64,000 nt of DNA from JAHBNG01 sp039028975 (GTDB taxonomy: Bacteria; Chloroflexota; Anaerolineae; Caldilineales; Caldilineaceae): assembly GCA_039028975.1 (NCBI GenBank), contig JBCCHB010000074.1, positions 1-64,000 of the forward strand. Reading direction: 5' to 3'. Under the pieces are notes generated by a model, which was not told where the DNA came from, did not search any database, and was given only the letters and a program-made list of their open reading frames with translations. Every line of letters begins with the position of its first letter. Position 1 is the stretch's first letter. This document shows, piece after piece, positions 15,951-24,508 of this stretch. Made by a program: the position numbers and the translations under genes.

Positions 15951-16970
15951 TTATTCTTGTCTAGCTGTTGGAAATTCACCGGTATTTTGACGAACTTTAA
16001 ACCAGCTCAATATCCCATTCGGTGCAAAGAGAACAAACCCAATAAAGACCGCCCCCTCCAGCATCTGCCATCGTTCGACATAGCTGCTGATGATGAGAGG
16101 GAACATCTTGACCACGGCAGAGCCTAGAATAGGGCCAAAGAGGGTCCCTGCACCGCCAATAATCAACGCGATCATGGCCTCGCCTGAGGTGGTTAGGACT
16201 AGGGTTTCGGGCGTGGCGTTTTTGAAGAAATGAGCGGAGAGAAGACCAGCCATCCCGGCAAAGGCACCTGCAATGACAAAGGCAGTTAGCTTAAAGCGAA
16301 AGGTATTGTAACCCAATGCCTTCATGCGGGACTCGTTCTCGCGGATCCCTTGTAGCGTCCAGCCAAAGGGGCTGTTGACAATGCGACGCAGCAAAAACCA
16401 GGCAATGACCACCAAGGCGAGTACAAGATAGTAGAAGTTTGTCTTAAACGCGCTAAACTCGTAGCTGAGCGGCCCTATGCCCACAACGACATTCTGTACG
16501 CCAGAGAGTCCGTCGCTACCGCCGGTTACGTTGGTCCAACGGCTGGCCACGCTATAGAGCATTTGGGCAGCGGCTAGGGTAATCATTAAAAAGTAGATGC
16601 CGCTGGTGCGAATGGCAAAGAAGCCAACAAATAAAGCAAAGAGAGCGGCCACCAACATCACCGCAGGTAGAGTAACAAACAGATTGCTCGTCAAGTCCCA
16701 CGCGCGGGCATTGTTGCTAGCGATGAAGGCCACCGTATAGGCTCCCAAACCGAAGAAGGCCGCATGGCCAAATGAGGGCAATCCTGTGTACCCCAAGAGC
16801 AGATCGAGGCTCATAGCGAAGATGGCAAAGATAAGAACCTCGGTCATTAAGCTACGGTAGTATGACTTGACCCAGAAAGGATAGAGTGCGGCAAGAATAA
16901 TAAGTAAAATGGCGATGAGGGTACCGTTTCGGTTGATCCATTCTTTGATGCTACTGATTATGCTCGTCAT
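15951..16970 (-). CDS. livM: Branched-chain amino acid ABC transporter permease LivM
   Basis: This 339-residue integral membrane permease has about ten hydrophobic helices. It shows family landmarks: GYTGLPSFGHAAFFGLGAYT near the N-terminus, RTSGIYFLMITLAAAQM, GGSDGLSG and the cytoplasmic GWTLQGIRENESRMKALGYN loop that contacts the ATPases. It pairs with LivH, whose stop codon overlaps its start by one base (TAATG, 16968-16972). Confidence 0.95.
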   Translation of the reverse strand: MTSIISSIKEWINRNGTLIAILLIILAALYPFWVKSYYRSLMTEVLIFAIFAMSLDLLLGYTGLPSFGHAAFFGLGAYTVAFIASNNARAWDLTSNLFVTLPAVMLVAALFALFVGFFAIRTSGIYFLMITLAAAQMLYSVASRWTNVTGGSDGLSGVQNVVVGIGPLSYEFSAFKTNFYYLVLALVVIAWFLLRRIVNSPFGWTLQGIRENESRMKALGYNTFRFKLTAFVIAGAFAGMAGLLSAHFFKNATPETLVLTTSGEAMIALIIGGAGTLFGPILGSAVVKMFPLIISSYVERWQMLEGAVFIGFVLFAPNGILSWFKVRQNTGEFPTARQE

Positions 16971-17860
16971 TAGTGCTGCCCCTCCAAACCAAATAACCCC
17001 GCAGGGCGAATGAGCAGCACAACCGCCATCACCGCAAAGATGATAAAGAGAGAGAATTGGGGAATAATGGCTTTACCCAACGTATCAGCCATGCCAATGA
17101 TGAGTGCCCCCCAGAATGCCCCCTTGAGCGTGCCTAAGCCACCTAGTACTACGACAACTAAGGTCAAAACCAGAATGTCAAAGTCCAGACCCAACCGGAG
17201 CGCAAAGACAGGTGCACCAATGACCCCGGCCAGTGCGGCCAGCATGGTGCCAAAGACAAAGACCCCAGTGAAGACGCGATTGATGTTAATCCCTAAACCA
17301 CTGACCATCGTCGCATCAGAGACGCCCGCTCGAATTATGGCACCAATCCGTGAGCGTTCTAGAAAGAGCCAGAGCGCCAGTGCTAGCAGAAGCCCAAAGC
17401 CAATCAGGGCTAATCGATAAATAGGAAAGCTGACCCCAAAGATAGGTAAGGTACCCCCGAGCAGTTCCGGCGGGTCAAAAGCCAAGGGGGTGGCCCCCCA
17501 CTGCCATTCGATAAAGTCGGCAATAATTAGGGCCATACCAAAGGTGAGCAGAACTTGCTTGAGATGGCTCTCGTTGCCACCATAGAAGCGACTCAGTAGA
17601 AACCGCTCGATGACAATACCCAGAATGCCTACAACAATCGGAGCGATCAACAGGGCCAACCAGAAGTTGTCAAAGCGCGTAACCATGGAATACCCAATGT
17701 AGCTCCCTATGAGATAGAAGCCACCATGGGTCAAGTTGATCACATTCATCTGACCAAATATGAGAGAAAGCCCAGCCGCCATAATAAAGAGCAGCATTCC
17801 GCTCACCAAACCATTCAGGTATTGAAGAGGATTGAATAGCTGAAGAAAAATTTCGTCCAT
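16970..17860 (-). CDS. livH: Branched-chain amino acid ABC transporter permease LivH
   Basis: This 296-residue permease has the typical NPLQYLNGLVSGMLLFIMAA opening, IFGQMNVINLTHGGFYLIGS, and the EAA-type loop RAGVSDATMVSGLGININ. An open frame extends to 18034, but the ATG at 17860 (MDEIFLQLFN) matches where the family starts and avoids overlap with the upstream acetyltransferase gene (stop 17865). It completes the LivHM membrane channel. Confidence 0.94.
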   Translation of the reverse strand: MDEIFLQLFNPLQYLNGLVSGMLLFIMAAGLSLIFGQMNVINLTHGGFYLIGSYIGYSMVTRFDNFWLALLIAPIVVGILGIVIERFLLSRFYGGNESHLKQVLLTFGMALIIADFIEWQWGATPLAFDPPELLGGTLPIFGVSFPIYRLALIGFGLLLALALWLFLERSRIGAIIRAGVSDATMVSGLGININRVFTGVFVFGTMLAALAGVIGAPVFALRLGLDFDILVLTLVVVVLGGLGTLKGAFWGALIIGMADTLGKAIIPQFSLFIIFAVMAVVLLIRPAGLFGLEGQH

Positions 17861-17864
17861 AAAC

Positions 17865-18893
17865 TTATATGTGGTTTGCCCACAAAATTCTTTCGTCGAC
17901 TCGCCGATGGAGACGATAGACAACTGACTTGAAGCCATGTTTAAGCCAAAAGCGAGAGGCTTGAAGGTTTGCGGTTCGCCAATCGGCCAAACAGTGGGCA
18001 TAGCCTGATTGTTTGGCATGGGTGAATCCCGCAAGGCTTAGGGCCAAGCCAATCCCCATGCTGCGCACCTCTGACACCATCCCAGCTGCTGATAATTCAA
18101 TACATCTTTCGGGTATATAGAGATCGTCAGCTTCTGGCTCGGCTTCATAGTAGATCTGAAAGCCCACGGCCTCGTGGCCTGATTGCCCCCCTTTAAATGC
18201 GAGCCAAGCTATGGCTTCGTCGTCGCTTGCTACGCTGCTGTAACTGTTAGGACGACCAGCCACAATTTCCCGCGGTGTTGGTGCCCAAGTGGGCGCACGG
18301 AATTGATGTTCAGCGGTAATGTAGCAGAGCTGGGCCAAGTATGGACCATCGCTTACCGTGGCTCGCCGAATGGTGATGTCACTTTGAATTGGGGCTTTAT
18401 CATTGGTAAAATCAGCTTCGGAGAAATCAGCAAGCTGATAGAGTCCATACACCTGTTGCTGACCAAAGCAGAGCGAATACCATGAATCCAGCAGGGTACG
18501 ATCCGCAGTAGAGATCATGGCGTAATGATCAAAGCAGCCAAGCTCTAGCCAGGCTGGCCCAGCATGTGCATACAAATCTCGCATCAACTCTACATCAACA
18601 CCGTCCGCCAACGCATAGCCTGCCGGGCGAATCCAAACAGTACGCCCCGTGTGTTGATCAAACCGGGGCGTACCCAACAGATAACCCACGACCTGACCAT
18701 CAGCCAGGGCAACCGACCCACTAGACCACGGCTTACCATAGGCTAACTCCAACGCCTTCCGAGCCACCACCAGATCCTCAAAGCGACTGGGAAGCTGAGG
18801 CAGCACAAGCCGATCCCGCTTTTGGCGGGCTGCCAGCAATTGAGCTGCCGCGTCCACATGTTTATCTTGAAAAGGCAGAACGGTAAGAGTCAT
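17865..18893 (-). CDS. Tandem-GNAT acetyltransferase
   Basis: This 342-residue protein has two GNAT-like halves. The N-terminal half (MTLTVLPFQDKHVDAAAQLL, VALADGQVVGYLLGTP) looks degenerate. The C-terminal half has IRRATVSDGPYLAQL and an acetyl-CoA loop region SEVRSMGIGLALSLAGF followed by ANLQASRFWLKHGFKSVVYR. The ATG at 18893 is preferred over one ten codons upstream because similarity starts there. It lies between livJ and livH in the operon, so acylation might be linked to the transported compound, but that is inference only. Confidence 0.82.
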   Translation of the reverse strand: MTLTVLPFQDKHVDAAAQLLAARQKRDRLVLPQLPSRFEDLVVARKALELAYGKPWSSGSVALADGQVVGYLLGTPRFDQHTGRTVWIRPAGYALADGVDVELMRDLYAHAGPAWLELGCFDHYAMISTADRTLLDSWYSLCFGQQQVYGLYQLADFSEADFTNDKAPIQSDITIRRATVSDGPYLAQLCYITAEHQFRAPTWAPTPREIVAGRPNSYSSVASDDEAIAWLAFKGGQSGHEAVGFQIYYEAEPEADDLYIPERCIELSAAGMVSEVRSMGIGLALSLAGFTHAKQSGYAHCLADWRTANLQASRFWLKHGFKSVVYRLHRRVDERILWANHI

Positions 18894-19041
18894 GTTGAAA
18901 AGGGATAAGGAGTAAAATGGCAAGGAAGAAAAGTAGCCAGTTACAATTCATTCTTGCAACTCTACAACCCTGCACCCCTTGTCACGCCCGAATGCATTCC
19001 CGAGTGTAGTTATCGGGAGAATCGGGGCTGCAATCCTACAA

Positions 19042-20307
19042 CTATCCCATTGAATCGTCGCCTGGGTCTACAATTTCACCGAGGTTCTCCAAGTTAGCAT
19101 TGTGAAGCGCACCATCGTCCGTTTTGACGACTTCGCGCAAATACCAATCATGGCGCGGATTCTGGGTTGCTTCATCCAGGGTAAATGGGCCACGAGGGCT
19201 ATCGAAGGATATACCGGCCAGGGCACCGATCATGGCATCTAGATCGCTGGTGTCACCCTCAACCCGGGTCAGCATTTCCGTAATTACATGACCGGCATCA
19301 AATGCCTGAAGGGCAAAAGTACTAGGCGAAACTTCATGCTTCTCTTCAAACATCGAAACAAATTCGTCGTTCTCCGGAATGTCACTTACATAGGACCACA
19401 ACCAGGAGCTTTTAAGGCCCAATGCATCATCGCCCAAAAGAGGTAGCACATCTTCAGACACTTGGGCGCTATTTGTGTACATGGGAATCTGGGACATCAG
19501 GTCAAATTCAACGGCAGATTTGAAGAATGAGAGACCGTTCCCACCGGGAACAAAAACATAGAAGAAATCTGCATCGGTTGAAGCCAGATCGGCAATCAAT
19601 GGGGCCGGATCACCAATGGCTGGGAAGGGGGCCAAAATTGTATTAACTACCTCACCACCGCCCTCTTGGAAGTGCCAAACAAACGAATCCCGCTCGTTAT
19701 GGCCTGCTGTGTAGTCAGAAACAATCAAGGCGGCCTTCTTACCTACATTTTCTGATAACCATGTTGCCATCCTCGCACCCATCATCCAATTCGAGAAGGA
19801 AGCTCGCCAGATATAAGGTGATTTTAGGCCACGGGAGATAGGATTCGCCCCTGCATTGGAGACGATAAGCAGCTTCTGGACCTCATCATAATATTCGCGA
19901 ACACCCATTAGCACGCCTGAAGAGATGATCCCCGTAACCAGGTCAACCTCGTCTTGCTCAACCAATTTACGCGATTTCTGTAAGGCGACCTCTGGATTCC
20001 CTTCCGAATCTTCAATGACATATTCAATGGGGCGACCGGCGACTTCGCCACCCATTACATCGTCAAGATAGAGCTGAGTCCCTCTGATAATCTCGTTGCC
20101 ATAGACAGCAAAGTTACCACTGCTTGGGGCAAGAATGCCTATTTTTACAGGGTCGCCCGAACTACTGCCATCACCAGTTGCAGCAGATGTGGAAGTCAAC
20201 GATACTGTGCAGCCTGCAAGCCCAAGTGGCAAAGCTGATACAGCACCAAGAGCACCGGCGGCCTTGATAAATGAACGTCGATCTAATCTGTGTAGTTTAT
20301 TGGACAC
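19042..20307 (-). CDS. livJ: ABC transporter substrate-binding lipoprotein (LivJ/amide-binding type)
   Basis: This 421-residue periplasmic-binding-protein type I is the ligand-capturing component of the liv transporter. The N-terminus has a twin-arginine-like RRSFIK, a hydrophobic core and a lipobox LAGC (Cys about residue 33), so it is probably exported folded via Tat and anchored as a lipoprotein. The mature part begins with VKIGILAPSSGNFAVYGNEI and contains PLIADLASTDADFFYVF. The ligand could be branched-chain amino acids, amides or urea; the sequence does not decide. It is the first gene of the operon, with GGAGG before ATG. Confidence 0.92.
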   Translation of the reverse strand: MSNKLHRLDRRSFIKAAGALGAVSALPLGLAGCTVSLTSTSAATGDGSSSGDPVKIGILAPSSGNFAVYGNEIIRGTQLYLDDVMGGEVAGRPIEYVIEDSEGNPEVALQKSRKLVEQDEVDLVTGIISSGVLMGVREYYDEVQKLLIVSNAGANPISRGLKSPYIWRASFSNWMMGARMATWLSENVGKKAALIVSDYTAGHNERDSFVWHFQEGGGEVVNTILAPFPAIGDPAPLIADLASTDADFFYVFVPGGNGLSFFKSAVEFDLMSQIPMYTNSAQVSEDVLPLLGDDALGLKSSWLWSYVSDIPENDEFVSMFEEKHEVSPSTFALQAFDAGHVITEMLTRVEGDTSDLDAMIGALAGISFDSPRGPFTLDEATQNPRHDWYLREVVKTDDGALHNANLENLGEIVDPGDDSMG

Positions 20308-20876
20308 AATTCCTCCTTAGGGTTAAAGATGGATAAAACGATGGTAATGTTAGCAAGGATGTCTGGTATCCATACTTAATAGACCGCATCGGAAGGGGCA
20401 ATCTCCATCGCTGGACCGATACCTGTTTGAGAGTGCCTATTCCATGGATTGCGGCCTGACGATATTGGGTTTAGCATAGATGGTAAGGTTCGATGATAAG
20501 GATAGTGTACTTAGGTAACGCGTAGCTCATTATCTTTTCATCTATGCCGCAGTCGATTGATATAATGAGATGCGTTACAACAATTCAGATACTACAGTTA
20601 GGATACAACAGGAATGGGGGAAAGACTTTGGGCTGGTGCAGGCTCTAAGTATAGTCGCAACCTCCTTAATCCGCAATATAAATCACCGCGCATTTGCATC
20701 CTCTAAATCGCTTGAGTAGCGTACCACTTGGTGCAGAGGCGATAAGTGGCTCGGTCTGGAACTTGAGCGTATTTTTCCGCCCCTGTAAGATGTGTGGTGG
20801 CATCTCCAATTCTGGGACACAACCTATGTTGGGCAAAACACTTGCGACCGAATATCAATGATGTTAAACTATTCTT
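20308..20876. other. Divergent intergenic region livJ-dnaX
   Basis: This 569-base region between divergent genes should hold promoters for both. An imperfect inverted repeat GTAACGCGTAGCTCATTAT (20515-20533)/ATAATGAGATGCGTTAC (20562-20578) encloses TATGCCGCAGTCGATTGATATA, which resembles a family A terminus. A dnaX promoter is proposed separately. No SRP RNA or other RNA gene was recognised, although SRP RNA often lies next to dnaX. Confidence 0.5.
20842..20870 (+). promoter_or_regulatory. Predicted promoter of a leaderless dnaX mRNA
   Basis: TTGCGA (20842-20847) and TAAACT (20865-20870) are separated by 17 bases. Transcription would start about seven bases later, at or next to the dnaX ATG (20877). 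No Shine-Dalgarno sequence precedes that ATG, which fits a leaderless transcript. Confidence 0.45.
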
Positions 20877-22643
20877 ATGGCTCAAGCACTCTACCGTAAA
20901 TGGCGCAGTCAAACATTTAAAGAAGTGGTGGGGCAAGAGCACGTTACCCAGACATTGCAAAACGCTTTGCTGGACGAACGTGTGGCCCATGCCTACCTCT
21001 TCTCCGGCCCCAGAGGCACGGGGAAGACTTCTACCGCGCGCATTCTGGCCAAGGCACTGAACTGTACCGAGCCGGAAGCAGAACGTCCCTGCAATCAATG
21101 TTCCGTCTGCACAGCCGTTACAGAAGGTCGAATGCTTGATCTGATCGAGATCGATGCGGCCAGCAACAACAGCGTGGATGATATACGGGAATTACGGGAT
21201 AAGGTTGGCTTTCGCCCCAGCGAAGGGCGCTACAAAGTTTATATTATTGATGAAGTCCACATGCTGAGTACAGCCGCCTTCAATGCTCTACTCAAAACGT
21301 TAGAAGAGCCGCCGCCCCACGCTCGTTTTGTCTTGGCCACTACAGAACCGCACCGCATTCCAGCTACCGTTCTAAGCCGCTGTCAACGATTCGATTTTCG
21401 CCGAATTCCAGTACCGGAGATTGCCGGGCATCTTCAGCATATTGTAGATTCCGAAGGATTTCAGGCTGAATATGAAGCACTGGCTGCTATTGCCAGAAGT
21501 GCACAAGGATGTATGCGTGATGCGGTGAGCTTGCTTGATCAGATGTTCAGCTATGGCTCGGATACGGTAACTGTAGAACAGGTGCAGCAGGTATTGGGGA
21601 CCGTCAATGCCGAATCGGTTGCTGAGCTGGCTGATGCGGTAGTCACAAAGGATGTCACCTCTGGTCTATCTTTGATTCAGCAACTGCTAAGTCAGGGTAT
21701 TAGCCTGGTTGAGTTCTGTCACCAGGTGATTGAGCACTTACGCGGTATTCTCGTCTTGCAGATGACCCAGAATCCATCCCTGCTCAATGAGATGGCAGGC
21801 GAGACCGTTGAACGGTTAGCCCAGCAGGCAACCCAACTGGACCAAGCAGCCATTCTTCACGCCATTAAACGCTTTAGCGAAGCCATTCCTCAACTCAAAG
21901 GGGGCTATCAACCTCAACTGCCATTGGAACTAGCCCTGATTGAGTCGGTCCAGGGGCCTGCTACCGTGCAGGCTGCGCCTACAACGGAAGCGACAGCTCT
22001 ATCGGCAGCAGTGTCACCAGCAGTATCACCAGCCAGCACAAAGATACCAACAGCAACATCTAATTCAGCAGTGCAACAAGGTTCGCTGCCGAACAGTGCG
22101 GCCGAGGTCCAGCCATCCCAAGCAATGCCCCGCGCCAATGGTACGCCACCGCAATCGCAGGCAAAATCCATGGATGGCGAATCAGCCACCTCGTCTGGTC
22201 AAGAAGAAAAAGAGGGTGATGCTGGCACCGTAGAGGCAGAGCCACTGACTCCCTCTGTCGTACAGATAGATGTCAAAGCTGTTGAAAATTTGCGCACCAA
22301 ATTTGGTGCGTTTAAGGCTCAAGTGAGAGAGGCGTGTGGCCATCAATCTCAAGCGGCATTAAATTCGGTACGCGATATTGCCATTGCAGATGGGACAGTT
22401 ATCTTTGCCTTTGGGAAAAACTCGTTTACACGAGACATGATTATGCAGCCCGAAACCCACAGTGAGGTGGCGAGAATATTGTCCCGTATTTTAGGGCAAG
22501 CAATTATTCTAGAGTGCCAGATGGGCGAAAAGGCAAACCTCTCAGGATTAAGCATGAAATCAACTCAACAAGAAACAGAAGGGCCGGATCCCTTGATCGA
22601 ATTTGCAGTGAATGAATTAGGCGCAAAAGTTGTAAATAGTTAG
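20877..22643 (+). CDS. dnaX: DNA polymerase III subunit gamma/tau
   Basis: This 588-residue clamp-loader ATPase has AAA+ Walker A GPRGTGKTS, a four-Cys zinc site within CTEPEAERPCNQCSVC, Walker B/DEXH-type IIDEVHMLS, and sensor/arginine-finger LSRCQRFDF. Residues about 360-460 form a low-complexity Ala/Thr/Pro/Gln linker. The C-terminal part is a tau-like domain. No internal programmed-frameshift signal was identified. It is first in a dnaX-ybaB-recR run, the classic arrangement for replication and repair genes. The ATG lies without a Shine-Dalgarno sequence just after a promoter-like sequence. Confidence 0.96.
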   Translation: MAQALYRKWRSQTFKEVVGQEHVTQTLQNALLDERVAHAYLFSGPRGTGKTSTARILAKALNCTEPEAERPCNQCSVCTAVTEGRMLDLIEIDAASNNSVDDIRELRDKVGFRPSEGRYKVYIIDEVHMLSTAAFNALLKTLEEPPPHARFVLATTEPHRIPATVLSRCQRFDFRRIPVPEIAGHLQHIVDSEGFQAEYEALAAIARSAQGCMRDAVSLLDQMFSYGSDTVTVEQVQQVLGTVNAESVAELADAVVTKDVTSGLSLIQQLLSQGISLVEFCHQVIEHLRGILVLQMTQNPSLLNEMAGETVERLAQQATQLDQAAILHAIKRFSEAIPQLKGGYQPQLPLELALIESVQGPATVQAAPTTEATALSAAVSPAVSPASTKIPTATSNSAVQQGSLPNSAAEVQPSQAMPRANGTPPQSQAKSMDGESATSSGQEEKEGDAGTVEAEPLTPSVVQIDVKAVENLRTKFGAFKAQVREACGHQSQAALNSVRDIAIADGTVIFAFGKNSFTRDMIMQPETHSEVARILSRILGQAIILECQMGEKANLSGLSMKSTQQETEGPDPLIEFAVNELGAKVVNS

Positions 22644-22653
22644 GGAGGATATT

Positions 22654-23082
22654 ATGGCAAAGAAAAAGAAGACGGGCCGCGGGTTAGCCAAAGGGCGACG
22701 TGGCGGCAGCAGTTTTACCCCAATGGCCAGCGGTGGGCCGACTGGTGGCGTGGGCGGCAACATGGGTGGTGATATGAATAACCTGATGAGTCAAATGGAA
22801 AAGCTTCAGGAGGAGATGGAGAAGACCCAGGAAAGCTTAGGCGATCAGGAAGTCACGGGAAGTGCTGGTGGTGGCATGGTCACAGTTGTGGCAACGGGAA
22901 AGCAGGAGATTCGGTCCATCTCGATTAAGCCAGAGGCCGTGGATCCTGATGATGTTGAGATGTTGGAAGACTTGGTGATGGCTGCCATCACAGATGCCAT
23001 GCAGAAAAGCCAGGATTTGGCGGAAGAGCAGATGGGGGATTTGACCTCTGGTTTGGGGCTACCGCCTGGATTAGGTCTTTAG
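22654..23082 (+). CDS. ybaB: YbaB/EbfC nucleoid-associated protein
   Basis: This 142-residue DNA-binding protein is expected to form a dimer. The core is MNNLMSQMEKLQEEMEKTQE, EVTGSAGGGMVTVVATGK, EIRSISIKPEAVDPDDVEML and LEDLVMAAITDAMQK. It is longer than usual because of a basic, Gly-rich N-terminus (KKKKTGRGLAKGRRGGSS) that may add nucleic-acid contacts, and a Gly/Leu-rich tail. It starts 11 bases after dnaX with AGGGAGG as ribosome-binding site, and is presumably co-transcribed with dnaX and recR. Confidence 0.94.
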   Translation: MAKKKKTGRGLAKGRRGGSSFTPMASGGPTGGVGGNMGGDMNNLMSQMEKLQEEMEKTQESLGDQEVTGSAGGGMVTVVATGKQEIRSISIKPEAVDPDDVEMLEDLVMAAITDAMQKSQDLAEEQMGDLTSGLGLPPGLGL

Positions 23083-23305
23083 GGCCAGACATAAAAAGCT
23101 TTCAGCTAATCAGCCCTCAGCTAGGTCGAAGCGACCACTGCGTGAGCAGCCAGAATTTGTCCATGTTTCGAGGTCGATTTTTATACTTTCTTAACAGTAT
23201 GGAGAACGGTTGCATCCGAGTCGGCGATACCGGAATCAGACGAGAAGCCTATTTACCGCCTCAGCTCTCAACAATAGGTTTTCATACAATAGGTTTTAAC
23301 CAAGT

Positions 23306-23998
23306 ATGCACCAATTAGCAGAACCTGTTAGCAACTTGATCGATGCATTTAGCCAACTGCCTGGTGTAGGCCCCAAAACCGCTAGCCGCTTGGCGTACTA
23401 TCTTCTGCGTGCAGATAGTTCCGTGGCCCTAAATTTAGCCCAAGCACTGGAAGAGCTAAAAGAGAAGACCCTATTTTGTGCGACCTGCCAAAATATCGCT
23501 GACCGAGATCCGTGTACGGTTTGTGCGGATACAGAGCGCAATCGTTCTATTATCTGCGTTGTGGAGGAACCGTTAGATGTTCAGGCCATTGAAAGGACCC
23601 GGGAGTTCACGGGGCTGTATCATGTGTTGCATGGTGCTATTTCTCCAATTGATGGTATTGGCCCTGATGATTTAAAGGTGGCTGAGTTACTGCGACGAAT
23701 TCAGTTAGCCTCTACCACTTCCTCAGCTCAAGCGGCCAATCTATCGAGTAGCCAGGATGCAACCCTAGATGCAGCCTATGAGGAGAGTGTACCTGTCGCT
23801 GTTGAGGTGGAAGAGATTCTCCTAGCCACGAATCCTAGCCTAGAGGGGGATGCTACGGCCATGTACATCTCCCGCCTTATCAAACCTCTAGGCATACGCG
23901 TAACTCGGTTAGCCCGAGGCTTACCGGTAGGGGGCGATCTGGAATATGCAGATGAGGTTACCCTAGGGCGAGCGCTCGAAGGCCGTAGCGAGATGTAA
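23306..23998 (+). CDS. recR: Recombination protein RecR
   Basis: This 230-residue recombination mediator acts with RecF/RecO in loading RecA. It has a helix-hairpin-helix LPGVGPKTASRLAYYLL, a zinc site CATCQNIADRDPCTVC, and a Toprim domain starting ICVVEEPLDVQAIE with LEGDATAMYIS. It is about 30 residues longer than usual because of a Ser/Ala-rich insert (ASTTSSAQAANLSSSQDAT) within the Toprim domain between LLRRIQ and VEEILLATNP. The gap of 223 bases after ybaB contains no gene and no strong ribosome-binding site precedes its ATG. Confidence 0.95.
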   Translation: MHQLAEPVSNLIDAFSQLPGVGPKTASRLAYYLLRADSSVALNLAQALEELKEKTLFCATCQNIADRDPCTVCADTERNRSIICVVEEPLDVQAIERTREFTGLYHVLHGAISPIDGIGPDDLKVAELLRRIQLASTTSSAQAANLSSSQDATLDAAYEESVPVAVEVEEILLATNPSLEGDATAMYISRLIKPLGIRVTRLARGLPVGGDLEYADEVTLGRALEGRSEM

Positions 23999-24030
23999 TT
24001 AACGAGATTACTTTAGCGAGACTTATACGA

Positions 24031-24492
24031 ATGACGATCCAAACTGAAACGAAGATAGATGAGACTTTGCCATCTACTGCTTCGCCATCCTCGACAATAT
24101 CCCAATCCTTGACGCCTGACGCCTGCATGGAACATCTCAAGCGCGTCATTGATCCAGAAATCTTCCAGAATATCGTCGATTTGGGACTTGTATATGGCTG
24201 TGCAGTAGAGGACGATCAGAGTGTTACCGTTACGATGACGTTGACAACTCCTCACTGTCCCATGGGGCCACAGATCATCGAGGATGTTGAAAATACCCTA
24301 AAGCAACAGGGTGCCACCAACGTTACTGTTGATATTGTCTGGGAACCCATGTGGACACCCGATGCCATGACTGATGAATTAAAAAAAGAGTTAGGGCTTA
24401 TTGAGGAAGGGAGCGAAGACCCTGTGATTGAATTACCCCCTCCACCAGCTCCGAAAAAGAAGGGATTCTTGGCGCGTCTCTTTGGTCGGTGA
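24031..24492 (+). CDS. MIP18-family (DUF59) iron-sulfur assembly factor
   Basis: This 153-residue protein is a SufT/PaaD-like factor for Fe-S or metal-centre maturation. The MIP18 core runs from CMEHLKRVIDPEIFQNIVDL through VTMTLTTPHCPMGPQI (conserved Cys) to VDIVWEPMWTPDAMT. Unusual tails are a Ser/Thr-rich N-terminus and a Pro-rich C-terminal segment ending in KKKGFLARLFGR, a possible amphipathic membrane-binding helix. The Mrp ATPase in this window (29805-30632) lacks the DUF59 domain often fused to it, so this protein could be its separate partner; that is inference. Confidence 0.88.
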   Translation: MTIQTETKIDETLPSTASPSSTISQSLTPDACMEHLKRVIDPEIFQNIVDLGLVYGCAVEDDQSVTVTMTLTTPHCPMGPQIIEDVENTLKQQGATNVTVDIVWEPMWTPDAMTDELKKELGLIEEGSEDPVIELPPPPAPKKKGFLARLFGR

Positions 24493-24508
24493 TCTGAATA
24501 AAAATATC

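Noticed and set aside
20308..20876. SRP RNA gene upstream of dnaX
   Set aside because: The characteristic GGTCAGG..GGAAGGAAGCAGCC core was looked for and not found.
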